64,000 bases of DNA, from positions 49,343-113,342 of the forward strand of contig CAVXFM010000008.1 of NCBI GenBank assembly GCA_963760985.1, read 5' to 3'. A program made the position numbers and the translations under genes. The notes beneath the pieces are model-generated. The model was not told where the DNA came from. It was given only the letters and a program-made list of their open reading frames with translations, and searched no databases. Shown piece after piece: positions 54,477 to 62,959 of this stretch. Each line of letters opens with the position of its first letter. The first letter of the stretch is position 1. The stretch comes from JACRDG01 sp963760985. Lineage in GTDB: Bacteria; Desulfobacterota; Desulfomonilia; Desulfomonilales; Desulfomonilaceae.

Positions 54477-54704
54477 ATGGGTGCGTGCAAAATCACCTTT
54501 TGCCAGTCTTGAAGCTACAGGCCCAAGGCAGCCAGTCTGGCGCAGGAATTGGAACACGAACTGGGAATTAAACCGGAACTTGTGGGATCCAGTGGTGGAG
54601 TTTTTGAAATTGAATATGGGGGAAAGCTCGTATTCTCCAAGAAAGCCATTGGGAGATTCCCTGACGTGGGCGAGGTGGTCCGTTTGATCAAAGCTGAGAA
54701 GTAA
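54477..54704 (+). CDS. SelW/Rdx-family selenoprotein, UGA read as selenocysteine
   Basis: 75 residues if the in-frame TGA at 54510-54512 (codon 12) is read as selenocysteine. The protein begins MGACKITFCQS-U-SYRPK, giving C9-x-x-U12, the redox motif of SelW/Rdx proteins (CxxC or CxxU) at the end of the first beta strand. The rest, with SSGGVFEIEYGGKLVFSKKA and GRFPDVGEVVRLIK, is the well-known Rdx (PF10262) core: GGxFEV, a short hairpin, then SKK and GRFP. The family is a small thioredoxin-like fold thought to act on thiols. A SECIS-like hairpin lies just after the UGA. GGAGG is at 54462-54466. The usual gene finders would stop at the TGA. An ordinary nonsense mutation of a Cys codon is the alternative; the intact downstream frame and the hairpin argue against it. 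Confidence 0.85.
54513..54546 (+). promoter_or_regulatory. Putative bacterial SECIS element
   Basis: Directly after the UGA: stem C23-C24 with G45-G46, internal loop, GC with GC, one bulged A, GCC with GGC closed by A-U, and an apical loop GUC within GCCAGUCUGGC (numbers are offsets from 54500). The E. coli fdhF element has GCAGGUCUGC with the loop at 19 bases after its UGA; here GUCU starts 22 bases after. The position and shape suit SelB binding. Not folded by program. Confidence 0.7.
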
Positions 54705-55084
54705 GGCGTCCCATGGACACTGCCGCAGAAGAGTGCGGGGCGATACCCTGCTGCGAGAACAGCGCGGGTGCAAGGGGGTAAGCGTCTTACAGGAACGAGT
54801 GCCCCCTGCGCTGCGCCTCACAAGCGTGTGCTTGCCTGCGACAAGGTCGCTCTACGTTTCCGAAATGAGGGGAGTCGCCCTGAACTAGCCCGGGCCCCAC
54901 AGGGGTTTGGCAATCCTTTTCGGTAATCGTTCGGTGCGAGCCTTTGCTGAGCGTGGAGAATCAAACCACAAAGTACGAGGACACGAGAAAGTCAAAAGCC
55001 AATTCCCTCTTTTCTTTGTGTCTTGTGGTTGGTTTATTCCCTATCCCTCGCGAAGAACCCATACCTTTTGCGTGAACGTGATCA
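54705..55084. other. Intergenic region between selenoprotein and EI24 genes
   Basis: 380 bases without a supported gene. No tRNA or known small RNA signature was seen; I looked for a selC-like element and did not find one. Purine-rich stretches (54955-55010) may serve the next gene's leader. Confidence 0.45.
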
Positions 55085-55849
55085 ATGCCTGTTTTTTCAC
55101 TTCTTTCAGGTGGGATGTACATGCTCCGGGGAATCCGTTTTCTGCGGTCCCACCGGGTGCTCTGGAAATATGCGGCTGCCCCGGTAGCGCTGAGCGCAGC
55201 AGTGTTCTTCGGCTCGTATTTTCTCATCTATCGTGTGTACTCACGTTTTGCCGCTTCACTGGAGAGTATCCATCGATTTGGCGAGGTGCTTTACTATCTC
55301 GCGCTCGGAATGCTGATCGCATTACTCCTTCTGCTTTCTTTTTTTCTCTTCGGCAAGATTGTGTCAGCCCTTGCCGCTCCGTTTAACGACATGATCTCGC
55401 AAAAGACAGAAGAACTGTCATCCGGTTTGCAGCAGGAACAACCCTTTTCCGTGAGCGCTCTCTTTAAGGATGCGGGCCGTTCTCTGGTGCATGCGTTCAA
55501 GCTGCTCGCCCTGTATCTCGCATTGCTGGTCGGTTCGCTGGTTTTGCTGTTGATTCCCGGCATAGGAACGTTTCTCTATGCCGCGATGGTAGTGCTCATT
55601 TCTGCGTTGCTCTTTGCATTCGAGTATCTTGGTTACTCGATGGATCGCAGACGATTCTCATGGCAAGAAAAGACCAAATTCTTCCGCACCAGGCTTGAGT
55701 CAGTGTTGGGGTTCGGCTTGGGTGTGGTCGCGGTGGGTTACATACCGGTGGTCAATGTGTTGCTTATCCCTGCGGCAGTAATCGGGGGAACGCTCCTCTT
55801 TGTGGACCTGACCGACGGCGAAGCAGGCACCGACGAGAAACGCTCATAG
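55085..55849 (+). CDS. EI24/CysZ-like membrane protein
   Basis: 254 residues. Starts near MPVFSLLSGGMYMLRGIRFL; the TTTCAGGTGGG before the second Met (55115) makes that ATG a possible start. Membrane segments: AVFFGSYFLIYRVYS, LYYLALGMLIALLLLLSFFL, LALYLALLVGSLVLLLIPG and FLYAAMVVLISALLFAFEYL, with the family run APFNDMISQKTEELSSG between them. C-terminal GFGLGVVAVGYIPVVNVLLI. The EI24 family includes CysZ sulfate transporters; whether this one moves sulfate is not known, though it would suit a sulfate reducer. Confidence 0.85.
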   Translation: MPVFSLLSGGMYMLRGIRFLRSHRVLWKYAAAPVALSAAVFFGSYFLIYRVYSRFAASLESIHRFGEVLYYLALGMLIALLLLLSFFLFGKIVSALAAPFNDMISQKTEELSSGLQQEQPFSVSALFKDAGRSLVHAFKLLALYLALLVGSLVLLLIPGIGTFLYAAMVVLISALLFAFEYLGYSMDRRRFSWQEKTKFFRTRLESVLGFGLGVVAVGYIPVVNVLLIPAAVIGGTLLFVDLTDGEAGTDEKRS

Positions 55850-55981
55850 GAACTGGCAACGGCAGCGGGTAAAACCGCAATGTGGAGCGCAATACATGCA
55901 CCGCGGCAGGAAAGGCGTCGCACTCGTGTGCGAATCGGCCTTTAAGATATCGCAATTCTCGATGCGCTCCACTACTGCAGC

Positions 55982-56287
55982 TCAGAACGTCCTCAGCATG
56001 TAATCCAGGGCGCTCTCAGGATTGTTTGGGCTGCGCTGCAGATTGTCAAAATCAGCCCATCGGTTGTGTTGATCCCACCTGCGAATCATCCGAGGATCAG
56101 GGCTCCAACGTCGGTAAAACGTGTTGGCAGGCGCCTGATTTGCGGGTGCACGTGGAGGATAATACGCGGGCGGCTGATAGGTTGGCGGGTAATAGTAATA
56201 CCCGTAATAGCCGTAATACTGGGCCTGACAGACCCAGGGCGTCAAGAATAGTGTGGCCAAGACCGCGGCAACGATGATTCTTTTCAT
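55982..56287 (-). CDS. Small secreted Tyr/Pro-rich protein
   Basis: 101 residues from ATG 56287. A signal peptide covers about 1-21 (RIIVAAVLATLFLTPWVCQ). The mature part is a run of Tyr, Gly and Pro (YYGYYGYYYYPPTYQPPAYY), then a charged C-terminal segment with WSPDPRMIRRWDQHNRWADF. No known domain. Low-complexity mature parts like this occur in surface or envelope-associated proteins. The longer open frame runs into the tRNA gene and is not used. Ends 55982. Confidence 0.65.
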   Translation of the reverse strand: MKRIIVAAVLATLFLTPWVCQAQYYGYYGYYYYPPTYQPPAYYPPRAPANQAPANTFYRRWSPDPRMIRRWDQHNRWADFDNLQRSPNNPESALDYMLRTF

Positions 56288-56327
56288 GGGTCTGCCCTCC
56301 AAAAGGGTGAAAGATCCGACCGTTGAG

Positions 56328-56413
56328 TGGTGCGAGAGGGGGGACTCGAACCCCCACAGGTTGCCCCGCCGGATCCTAAGTCCGGTGCGTCTACCAAATT
56401 CCGCCACTCTCGC
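56328..56413 (-). tRNA. tRNA-Leu (anticodon TAG)
   Basis: Minus strand, 5' end at 56413. Acceptor arms GCGAGAG and CTCTCGC pair fully, discriminator A, and CCA is encoded (56328-56330). The anticodon stem-loop CCGGACTTAGGATCCGG has anticodon TAG (reads CUA/CUN). A long variable arm (GGCGGGGCAACCTGT) marks a class II tRNA. T-loop GGTTCGAGTCC. Length 86 with CCA. Confidence 0.97.
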
Positions 56414-56650
56414 CTCGCATAACGAAGGCTTCAGCCTGATGCGCCGAAGTCCCATCTCTACAGACACTTCATACGGAAAAACTTTCCGATAAAGTTCCCC
56501 ATATATAGCGCAATCTTCACACAAAACTTTGGAAAAATCAAGACTCGCCAGAGCTGATGCCCGCTCGCACAGGCGACTTGCCGCAGGAAGGTTTCACCCA
56601 GCTCACCTCATCCTACCCGATTACGATACCCTATGTACCCGTCAGCATCC

Positions 56651-59098
56651 TTAGTCCGCCGAACTCCCTGTTGCCGCGGAAGCCACTGTGGCGAAGGGAA
56701 GATTCACTGCCAGTCGATCCGCGAGTTCGACGAAGATAGGCGGAATCTTGCCACGCGGTCTTTCTTTGAGCGAGCGCATAATCCGCCACAACTGCACCTG
56801 TGCGTCGACCAGTTGCACCTGGATATCGAGGTTTTCAGTCAAATCCAAGAACCTGAGGATCTCCCTCGCGGTGCCTTCTTCTCGTGGGGTTCGCTCGAGA
56901 TCGCGCAGCAAGGCAAGGATGCGGTCTTTGATCAGTCGCTGCGCTGGCCCCATGTCCGGCTCGAGTTTCCAGGATTTCTTCTCCGCCATTACCGTTTCCA
57001 ACATGTCCGGAAAAGTCCCTCGCGCAAGCTTACCCACTTCGGTAAGAAGGGCGCGCTTCAAGACAAATCCGGCAGCAGCGAGAAAGGTTCCCGGAGGCTG
57101 CCCGTCATGATCGACAATGATACGCGCCAAGTCTTTGTGCTTGGCATAAAAGGTCTCCAACAGCATCGCCTGCTCCCGAAACATTTTTTCTGAAAGGGTA
57201 TCGACAATTTTTCGACGCTGATCGACGAAAAGATCCCGGAGGGAATAGTACCTGCTTGGGAAATACCTATCCAGCTTGCGGATCAGTTCCGTGGAAGACT
57301 GCCGCCGAAAAGTCCCTACCAGGTCGCGTGTCATGGCAACACGTTCTGTCTCTCCAAGCGCATCACGCACTGAGCAGCGCAGATCGACCCCTCCCAGGTG
57401 AACCACGGCAAACGTGAATGTTCTCTTCTTCAAGAGCGTCCGACTCTCCACCGACACCGTGCCGATCAACAGAACGCGTTCACCGGATTCCTCCCGACAT
57501 TGATCGAGCAATTGCCTGTCATAGCAGTAGAGGCTTCCGCATGGAGGAAGCTCCTCAAAGAGCGAAGAAATGGCTACGTGGGCTGCTACGCGCGCAAGGC
57601 CGGTGACCTGCGGCATGATTTTCTCGCGAAAAATCTCATCCCCTCGTAAATGCGGCCGCACGTTGCTCTCCGCACAGGACAACTCTTGAAGAAAGTCTCC
57701 AATCAGAGAAGGATCGAACGGGTGTGCGAATTGAATCGCTCTGGCAGCGTAACTAAGGATTTGTAAGGATTCAATGCCGGAAATGTCGTCAAAGAACCAG
57801 CCACAGCTCGTGTACATGAGCATCCGATTGCGCTGCATCTCCCACAATTGCAGGATCAGCTCGCGTTCGTCTTTCATCAGGTCCGGCTTTGCATGCGCGT
57901 CCAGAAAGGAATGGACCGAGAGAGTGGGGTCCAGAATCACTTTAAGGTATTGGTCTCTGCTGCCCCATGGATCCTTGAGAAGAGAGCCCCCTTGTTCGAG
58001 AAAAAGCTTGTCTACCCGGTCGCGGAGGCGATCCAGAGCCGCCCGCAGGGGCTTTCGCCATTTCTGATTCCAGTCTGGTCTTTGGGAGACCGAGCAGGAA
58101 CAGTCTTCCTGCCATCTGCCCACTCCGTGAGCACAGCTCCATGACGAGTTTTCAATGATCTCCACGTCAGCCGACGGTGGATGCTTTTCCAAGAACTCGC
58201 CGTAATTGGTGAGCCGCACATGAGGCTCAGCTTCAAGGCGTTCCAGCGCGTAGGCGAGGCCCATTTCTCCGAACCGGTGATGGTGGCCGTACGACTCACC
58301 GTCTGTCGCGATGTGGACTATCTGCGGCCAGGATCTGTCGTCCGAGAATCCCCCCAGGAGTCGGTTCTTGAGGTTCTCTCCGCTGTTGAGAAGCTGCTCG
58401 AACGCGATGGCGAGCGAAATAGGAGCGTCATAAAAGAACAGCACAATGGACCTTCCTTGAGGAAGGTGACACACATACGGTCGCGAAGGGTCGATGGAAT
58501 GCGGGTTGAGCTCGGTCCACCGATCTTTTGAGGAGGTCCTGAATCTCTTGGCCTGGTGCGGCGCAAGTATGGTAAATCGGATGCCGTTTGTCGCCAAGAT
58601 TTCGAGGGTTTCTTTGTCCACCGCGGTCTCGGGGAGCCACATGCCCTCTGAATCTCTTTGGAAGCGCTTTTGAAAGTCGTCCAGTCCCCAGATCACTTGA
58701 GTATTCTTGTCTCTGGAGGAAGCCAACGGCATGATCAGGTGGTTGTAGGCCTGAGCGAGAGCGTTTCCATGACCCGATCGCCGTTTGGCGCTGGCAGCGT
58801 CGGCATCCAGGACGGCCTGATAGGTTTCTTGCGCGTGTGTTTCCAGCCATGACAAGAGGGTGGGCCCAAAGTCAAAGCTGATGAATTCATAATTGTTGAT
58901 GATGTTTCTCAGGCGGCCCTGAAGATCAAGCACTCGAGCCTGAGAGTTGGGCGTATAGCACTCGTACGTGATCTTTTCGTTCCAGTCGTGAAAAGGGTAA
59001 GCCGACTCTTGAATCTCGATCTCTTCGAGCCACGGATTCTCTCTGGGCGGCTGGTAAAAGTGCCCATGGATGCAGACGTTGCGCAGTGGGTGACTCAT
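56651..59098 (-). CDS. Glycoside hydrolase family 57-like protein with DUF3536
   Basis: 815 residues. N-terminal CIHGHFYQPPRENPWLEEIE and the GMWLPETAVDKETLEILA box (Glu as likely nucleophile), with HIATDGESYGHHHRFGEMGL, are family 57 alpha-glucan enzyme motifs. The C-terminal half (FRRQSSTELIRKLDRYFPS, YYSLRDLFVDQRRKIVDTLS) is DUF3536. The start at 59098 (MSHPLRNVCIHG) fits the family; the frame extends to 59206. It probably acts on glycogen-like glucans in the cytoplasm. No neighbouring glycogen gene confirms this. Confidence 0.9.
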   Translation of the reverse strand: MSHPLRNVCIHGHFYQPPRENPWLEEIEIQESAYPFHDWNEKITYECYTPNSQARVLDLQGRLRNIINNYEFISFDFGPTLLSWLETHAQETYQAVLDADAASAKRRSGHGNALAQAYNHLIMPLASSRDKNTQVIWGLDDFQKRFQRDSEGMWLPETAVDKETLEILATNGIRFTILAPHQAKRFRTSSKDRWTELNPHSIDPSRPYVCHLPQGRSIVLFFYDAPISLAIAFEQLLNSGENLKNRLLGGFSDDRSWPQIVHIATDGESYGHHHRFGEMGLAYALERLEAEPHVRLTNYGEFLEKHPPSADVEIIENSSWSCAHGVGRWQEDCSCSVSQRPDWNQKWRKPLRAALDRLRDRVDKLFLEQGGSLLKDPWGSRDQYLKVILDPTLSVHSFLDAHAKPDLMKDERELILQLWEMQRNRMLMYTSCGWFFDDISGIESLQILSYAARAIQFAHPFDPSLIGDFLQELSCAESNVRPHLRGDEIFREKIMPQVTGLARVAAHVAISSLFEELPPCGSLYCYDRQLLDQCREESGERVLLIGTVSVESRTLLKKRTFTFAVVHLGGVDLRCSVRDALGETERVAMTRDLVGTFRRQSSTELIRKLDRYFPSRYYSLRDLFVDQRRKIVDTLSEKMFREQAMLLETFYAKHKDLARIIVDHDGQPPGTFLAAAGFVLKRALLTEVGKLARGTFPDMLETVMAEKKSWKLEPDMGPAQRLIKDRILALLRDLERTPREEGTAREILRFLDLTENLDIQVQLVDAQVQLWRIMRSLKERPRGKIPPIFVELADRLAVNLPFATVASAATGSSAD

Positions 59099-59473
59099 GT
59101 AGGTATGTCTCGTTCCCCTCAAGTATCGTTTGGAAGGCCTTGCAATTCGCCGTGTTGAAATCCATTGACCGTATGCGGTCCCGAGCCCCAGACTCCCTGT
59201 CCCCAAGTCCTACGTTTCCTCAGAATCCAGGGTAGCCAGCCATTTTATTCGGCCATGGTACGCAGGTCAAGCTAAAGGCAGCGCGTGTGTGCCAAGGCAT
59301 TTCCGACCCGTCATACCATTGTGCGCAGAACCGAGCGAGGCACCCACCCCCCATGCCTGCTCCGCTTTGAACCGAGAACCTGCTTGCGCTTCGGGGGCAT
59401 AGCGGCTGCTTGGGAGTACGGTCTGATTGGCAGCGCCATGCTATCAGCGCCTGCCTCCAGGCGATCCGGCGAT
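59099..59473. other. Intergenic region between GH57 and trpF-like genes
   Basis: About 375 bases. Open frames on either strand here are not recognisable, and nothing else was seen. Confidence 0.4.
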
Positions 59474-60200
59474 TCATCGAGACTTGAAGTCGCGGAACGC
59501 GGCGAGCGCTGCCCGGGTGAATGCCTCGATTTTCGCGAAATCCCTGGTTCCATCCGATTTCTCAAGGCCCGTGTGCGCATCTACGCCCGCGGGACGGACA
59601 AGGCGGATGGCTTCGGGAACATTCTCCGGAGTGAGTCCCCCGGCAAGTATGACCGGGACAGACGCGACCTGGACGATCCTCGCGCTGATGCACCAGTCGT
59701 GCGTCAATCCTGTCGCGCCGATGTGGCCGCTCCTCGCATCCAGCGAATCGAGAATGATCGCGTCCCAGAGCCGAGGAGGGAATCGAATTGCCTCCTGGAC
59801 CGCGTTTTCTCCGGAAACGGTGACACGACCGATGGTCCTGACATGGGGGCACCATGTGCGGAAAAGAATAATTTCCGTGTCCGAAATCCCGCCGTGAAAC
59901 TGCACTGCGCGACCTTGGACTTGTTCCACGAGTGCGCGGGCTTCTGCAGCACGGGTCAAGTACGTTATTATTACAGGAAGAATTCTTTGGGGGGTTTCCC
60001 GTACCGATCGACGCGGCTCTGGCTCGGGTGAGATTGTCGTGAATGCCTGAAGGAAGCTCGAGGGTGAAGCCGAGAGCGTCCACGCCCACGCGGGAACAGA
60101 ACAGGGCTTCTTCCAATGAAGAAACCCCCGCGACCTGAACACGGGGCGGCCACGAGGAATCGCTTGCAGGCTGTGGGACTGAATGCGAGGTCAGCACCAC
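59474..60200 (-). pseudogene. Phosphoribosylanthranilate isomerase-like (TrpF), frameshifted
   Basis: N-terminal VQVAGVSSLEEALFCSRVGV begins the barrel; DALGFTLELPSGIHDNLTRA follows. Near 60010 a +1 shift joins RSVRETPQRILPVIITYLTR, then VQGRAVQFHGGISDTEIILF, WDAIILDSLDARSGHIGATG, VILAGGLTPENVPEAIRLVR and a final GVDAHTGLEKSDGTRDFAKI, matching the TrpF (beta/alpha)8 pattern with the GGLxPENV phosphate loop and GVDxxSGxE end. The N-terminal KICG is replaced by QVAG, so the catalytic Cys is missing; it may be a TrpF homologue with another substrate. GTG start at 60200 with GGAGG 6 bases upstream. Repaired length about 241 residues. Confidence 0.75.
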
Positions 60201-60266
60201 GCACCTCCATGACCTGACGGTCTTCGCAAGGAAAAGGAGAAAAGGGCCGATTCGACCCTTGAAAAT

Positions 60267-61955
60267 ATGCCACGACTTACCGAAAAAGGCTCTATTCGCA
60301 AACCATCAGGATCAACAGCGCGCGTCGCGCTCGTGTACCCCAACACGTACCGGGTCGGCATGGCCAATCTCGGGTTCCAGGTAGTTTACCGGTATTTGAA
60401 CTCGCGGAGGGATTTTTCTGCCGAGCGATTCTTTGCGCCGGATGCCACTGAAACACATGAGTCTCCCCGTGTGCCGCGTTCCGAAGAATCGGATCGCCCG
60501 CTAAAGGACTTTCCTCTCATCGCGTTCAGCGTGCCCTTTGAAAATGACTACCCGGCTGTGCCGCGAATCCTCCTGGCCGCGGGAATTCCGCCCCTGCAGC
60601 GGGACCGCTCCCCATCGGACCCGCTCGTGATCGCAGGCGGAATCTCGGTTTCCCTGAATCCTGAGCCTCTTGCGCCTTTTGTGGACCTCTGCTTCATCGG
60701 CGAACTGGACGACGATCCGGATTCGGCAGGTCCTGCTTTTTTCTCCCTACTGGCCCAGACTTTGTCTGCTTCGTCCGCGACGTCCTTTGACCGCAAGGAT
60801 TTCCTGCGTCTCTTCCGTGCGGTGCCGTCGGTGTACGTTCCGTCCGCGTATAGCTTCCTCGAGGGAGACGACGGGATCATTCGCGAAATCCTGCCTGAAC
60901 CCGGCTTCCCGGAAAGAGTCAAGTCAGCAAAAAGAATGTCCAAAAAGAGCACGGTTCCTGTGTCGGTGATCTTTTCCCCCGAAGCGGAATTCCGCGACAA
61001 CTTGCTGGTAGAGGTCAATCGTGGATGCGGCAGACGATGTCGGTTCTGTGCCGGTGGGTGGGTGCATCATCCTGTCCGTTACGCGCCTTATGCACAGATT
61101 CGACCGGAGATTCTCAGGGCGATTCAGGACAACCGAACCGTGGGCCTTATTGGATCAGACCTGGCAGGCCACCCGGAGCTCGCGAATATTCTCACGGACA
61201 TTGTGGATCGCGGCGGACGATTCTCTTTGTCGTCCATCAGGCCTGAAGGTCTTACTCCCCGAATCATTGAATTGCTCGCGCGAACCGGACAAAAGACGGC
61301 CACTCTCGCACCTGAAGTCGCGTCTCCTCGCATGAAAAAGGTCATCGGAAAAGAGATCGCCTCAGATACCTTTTATGAACTCGTGGACAAACTGGTTTCC
61401 GCTGGGATACCCAATGTACGGTTCTACTTCATGGTCGGCTTGCCCACGGAGACCGAAGACGATGTGCAGGCAATCGCAGATTTCGTGCGAGCCGCACGCG
61501 GCGCGTTTGTCCAAGCATCGAGATCCCGAGGCAAGATCGGCCGCATCGGCGTGCAGATCAATCCGTTCGTCCCCAAACCCTGGACACCGTTCCAATGGGC
61601 TGCCATGTTCACGCGCAAGGAATTGGACGCGCGGTTACGGCTTCTCACGCGGGAATTACGGAAAGAACCCAACGTGGTGGTGCGTCCTGAGCCGGGAATT
61701 CAAGCTGTTATGCAGGGTCTTTTGTCACGAGGAGACCGAAGAATTGAGGCAGAGATCCTTCATGCGGCCATTCAGGACCGGAGATGGAGGAATTCCTTTA
61801 AGAAGGAATCCGCGACCACCGCAAGGTACGTATATCGCGAACGCTTGGCTGATGAGATCTTTCCCTGGGATGTGATGGATCACGGAATATCAAAGGAAAA
61901 ATTGCGGGACATCTATGTGAAGGCCCATGACCTGGAGGGTCACCACGAACCGTGA
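60267..61955 (+). CDS. Radical SAM protein with N-terminal B12-binding-like domain (TIGR03960-type)
   Basis: 562 residues. N-terminal ARVALVYPNTYRVGMANLG, then FPLIAFSVPFENDYPAVPRI and VIAGGISVSLNPEPLAPFVD form a Rossmann-like B12-binding region. The radical SAM site is NRGCGRRCRFCAGG (CxxxCxxC), followed by FSLSSIRPEGLTPRIIELL and VRFYFMVGLPTETEDDVQAI. The last 11 residues (HDLEGHHEP and flanks) lie inside the 108-bp repeat copy B and may be a late extension. Family members are involved in RNA or protein modification; the substrate is unknown. Convergent with the YkgJ gene. Confidence 0.9.
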   Translation: MPRLTEKGSIRKPSGSTARVALVYPNTYRVGMANLGFQVVYRYLNSRRDFSAERFFAPDATETHESPRVPRSEESDRPLKDFPLIAFSVPFENDYPAVPRILLAAGIPPLQRDRSPSDPLVIAGGISVSLNPEPLAPFVDLCFIGELDDDPDSAGPAFFSLLAQTLSASSATSFDRKDFLRLFRAVPSVYVPSAYSFLEGDDGIIREILPEPGFPERVKSAKRMSKKSTVPVSVIFSPEAEFRDNLLVEVNRGCGRRCRFCAGGWVHHPVRYAPYAQIRPEILRAIQDNRTVGLIGSDLAGHPELANILTDIVDRGGRFSLSSIRPEGLTPRIIELLARTGQKTATLAPEVASPRMKKVIGKEIASDTFYELVDKLVSAGIPNVRFYFMVGLPTETEDDVQAIADFVRAARGAFVQASRSRGKIGRIGVQINPFVPKPWTPFQWAAMFTRKELDARLRLLTRELRKEPNVVVRPEPGIQAVMQGLLSRGDRRIEAEILHAAIQDRRWRNSFKKESATTARYVYRERLADEIFPWDVMDHGISKEKLRDIYVKAHDLEGHHEP

Positions 61956-62031
61956 AAATGGCACCCTGTCCAGCGACCAGCGGGAGCTGGCAAGTGCTTG
62001 AAGTTCTTGGGGATGGGGGTTTGGGGGAAGG
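61924..62031 (+). repeat. 108-bp dispersed repeat, copy B
   Basis: Inverted partner of 14981-15088 with 5 differences in 108. It covers the last 32 bases of the radical SAM gene and the gap to the YkgJ-family gene. At its end TTGGGGGAAGG it lacks the second half of the hairpin found at copy A. Confidence 0.9.
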
Positions 62032-62052
62032 TTGAACCACGCCACGCACGAT

Positions 62053-62643
62053 TTATGGCAACTCGATCTCTGGGTGTGCGGTGCCGAGACTTTCCGCGAT
62101 CGTCCGGGGTGCGGTGCGGCGGCCGGAATTCCGGACAACTTCCATTTCAAGCGAGGCCATGGTCCGGTAATATTCGGTGCGGTCGAGTCTCACGTCCTGC
62201 TGCGACTGGCTTATTTGCTCAGTATATTGAGTGCATCCACCGCTCTCGATTCTCTTTCCGTCCGGCCGCACGATGAAATGCGGTATTCCGGCCAGACGGC
62301 AAATCATCGGCCTATGCTGATAGAGAATGCACTTCCCGTAGTAGTTCAGCGCACATACCGCACCACGGTACGCCTCCCCATACGGATCATCCTCTTTGGC
62401 TGAGATCATCGCGCGGCACCTGGCCAGTACCTCGCGCTGCATGGCCGGGTCGAGGGTGTTGAAGCCCCGTCTCAGATAATGCATTTCAATGAAGGTGTGA
62501 AGCGTCAGGTCCACCGTGCAGCACCTCACGCCGTCACATCCTTCGCACGTCAGCCCGATTGTCTCGGCAATCGCTTGGTAAGCGCCGTCTATCTGTTGAT
62601 AGAGCTCAATGAGACGGGGTATCAACTCGTCCCCGGATAACAT
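62053..62643 (-). CDS. YkgJ-family cysteine cluster protein
   Basis: 196 residues. Four or more Cys in YkgJ arrangement: TCEGCDGVRCCTVDLTLHT, a central CALNYYGKCILYQHRPMICR, and GGCTQYTEQ, plausible as a zinc or Fe-S site. The start at 62643 (MLSGDELIPRLIEL) is preferred; the frame extends to 62703 with no family support. Function unknown; probable metal-cluster protein in the cytoplasm. Convergent with the radical SAM gene, overlapping transcript ends. Confidence 0.85.
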   Translation of the reverse strand: MLSGDELIPRLIELYQQIDGAYQAIAETIGLTCEGCDGVRCCTVDLTLHTFIEMHYLRRGFNTLDPAMQREVLARCRAMISAKEDDPYGEAYRGAVCALNYYGKCILYQHRPMICRLAGIPHFIVRPDGKRIESGGCTQYTEQISQSQQDVRLDRTEYYRTMASLEMEVVRNSGRRTAPRTIAESLGTAHPEIELP

Positions 62644-62764
62644 GGTTAGACTCCCAAAGACCGGGAAAAGGCGCGTTGCGGCGCGCGTTCCGCGGCCTCG
62701 CACACGTATCGGATGCCCTCCGGTTCACATACAGGTGCACGTGAACCAGCGGAAAGCCGCTTGA

Positions 62765-62959
62765 TCAGTCTTTCCAAGTGATGGCTTCCTCGGGACAGGT
62801 GTCGATAGCTTCCTGGAAAAGTTCCTCTGAGCACGCGGTCTGGCTCGTGACCTGGCCTTTTTCGGTATCTTCATTCAGAACAAAGCAGTCTTCCGCTATG
62901 GCCGCGCATGTGCCGCATCCGGTGCATGCCTCTTCATCGATAACCACTGTCCTTGCCAT
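62765..62959 (-). CDS. Ferredoxin, single 4Fe-4S type
   Basis: 64 residues. Ligand Cys C12, C15, C18 (ACTGCGTCAAIAEDC) and C53 (DTCPEEAI), with extra C24 and C44. In Desulfovibrio gigas ferredoxin two extra cysteines at comparable places form a disulfide, so C24 and C44 may do the same. The mean acidic composition suits a soluble electron carrier. ATG at 62959 (MARTVVIDEEA) has AAGGAGAC upstream; an ATG at 62977 would add WKGDT. Confidence 0.92.
   Translation of the reverse strand: MARTVVIDEEACTGCGTCAAIAEDCFVLNEDTEKGQVTSQTACSEELFQEAIDTCPEEAITWKD

Noticed and set aside
54705..54900. selC tRNA or signal recognition particle RNA next to the selenoprotein gene
   Set aside because: No anticodon TCA stem-loop and no conserved SRP loop sequence was seen.
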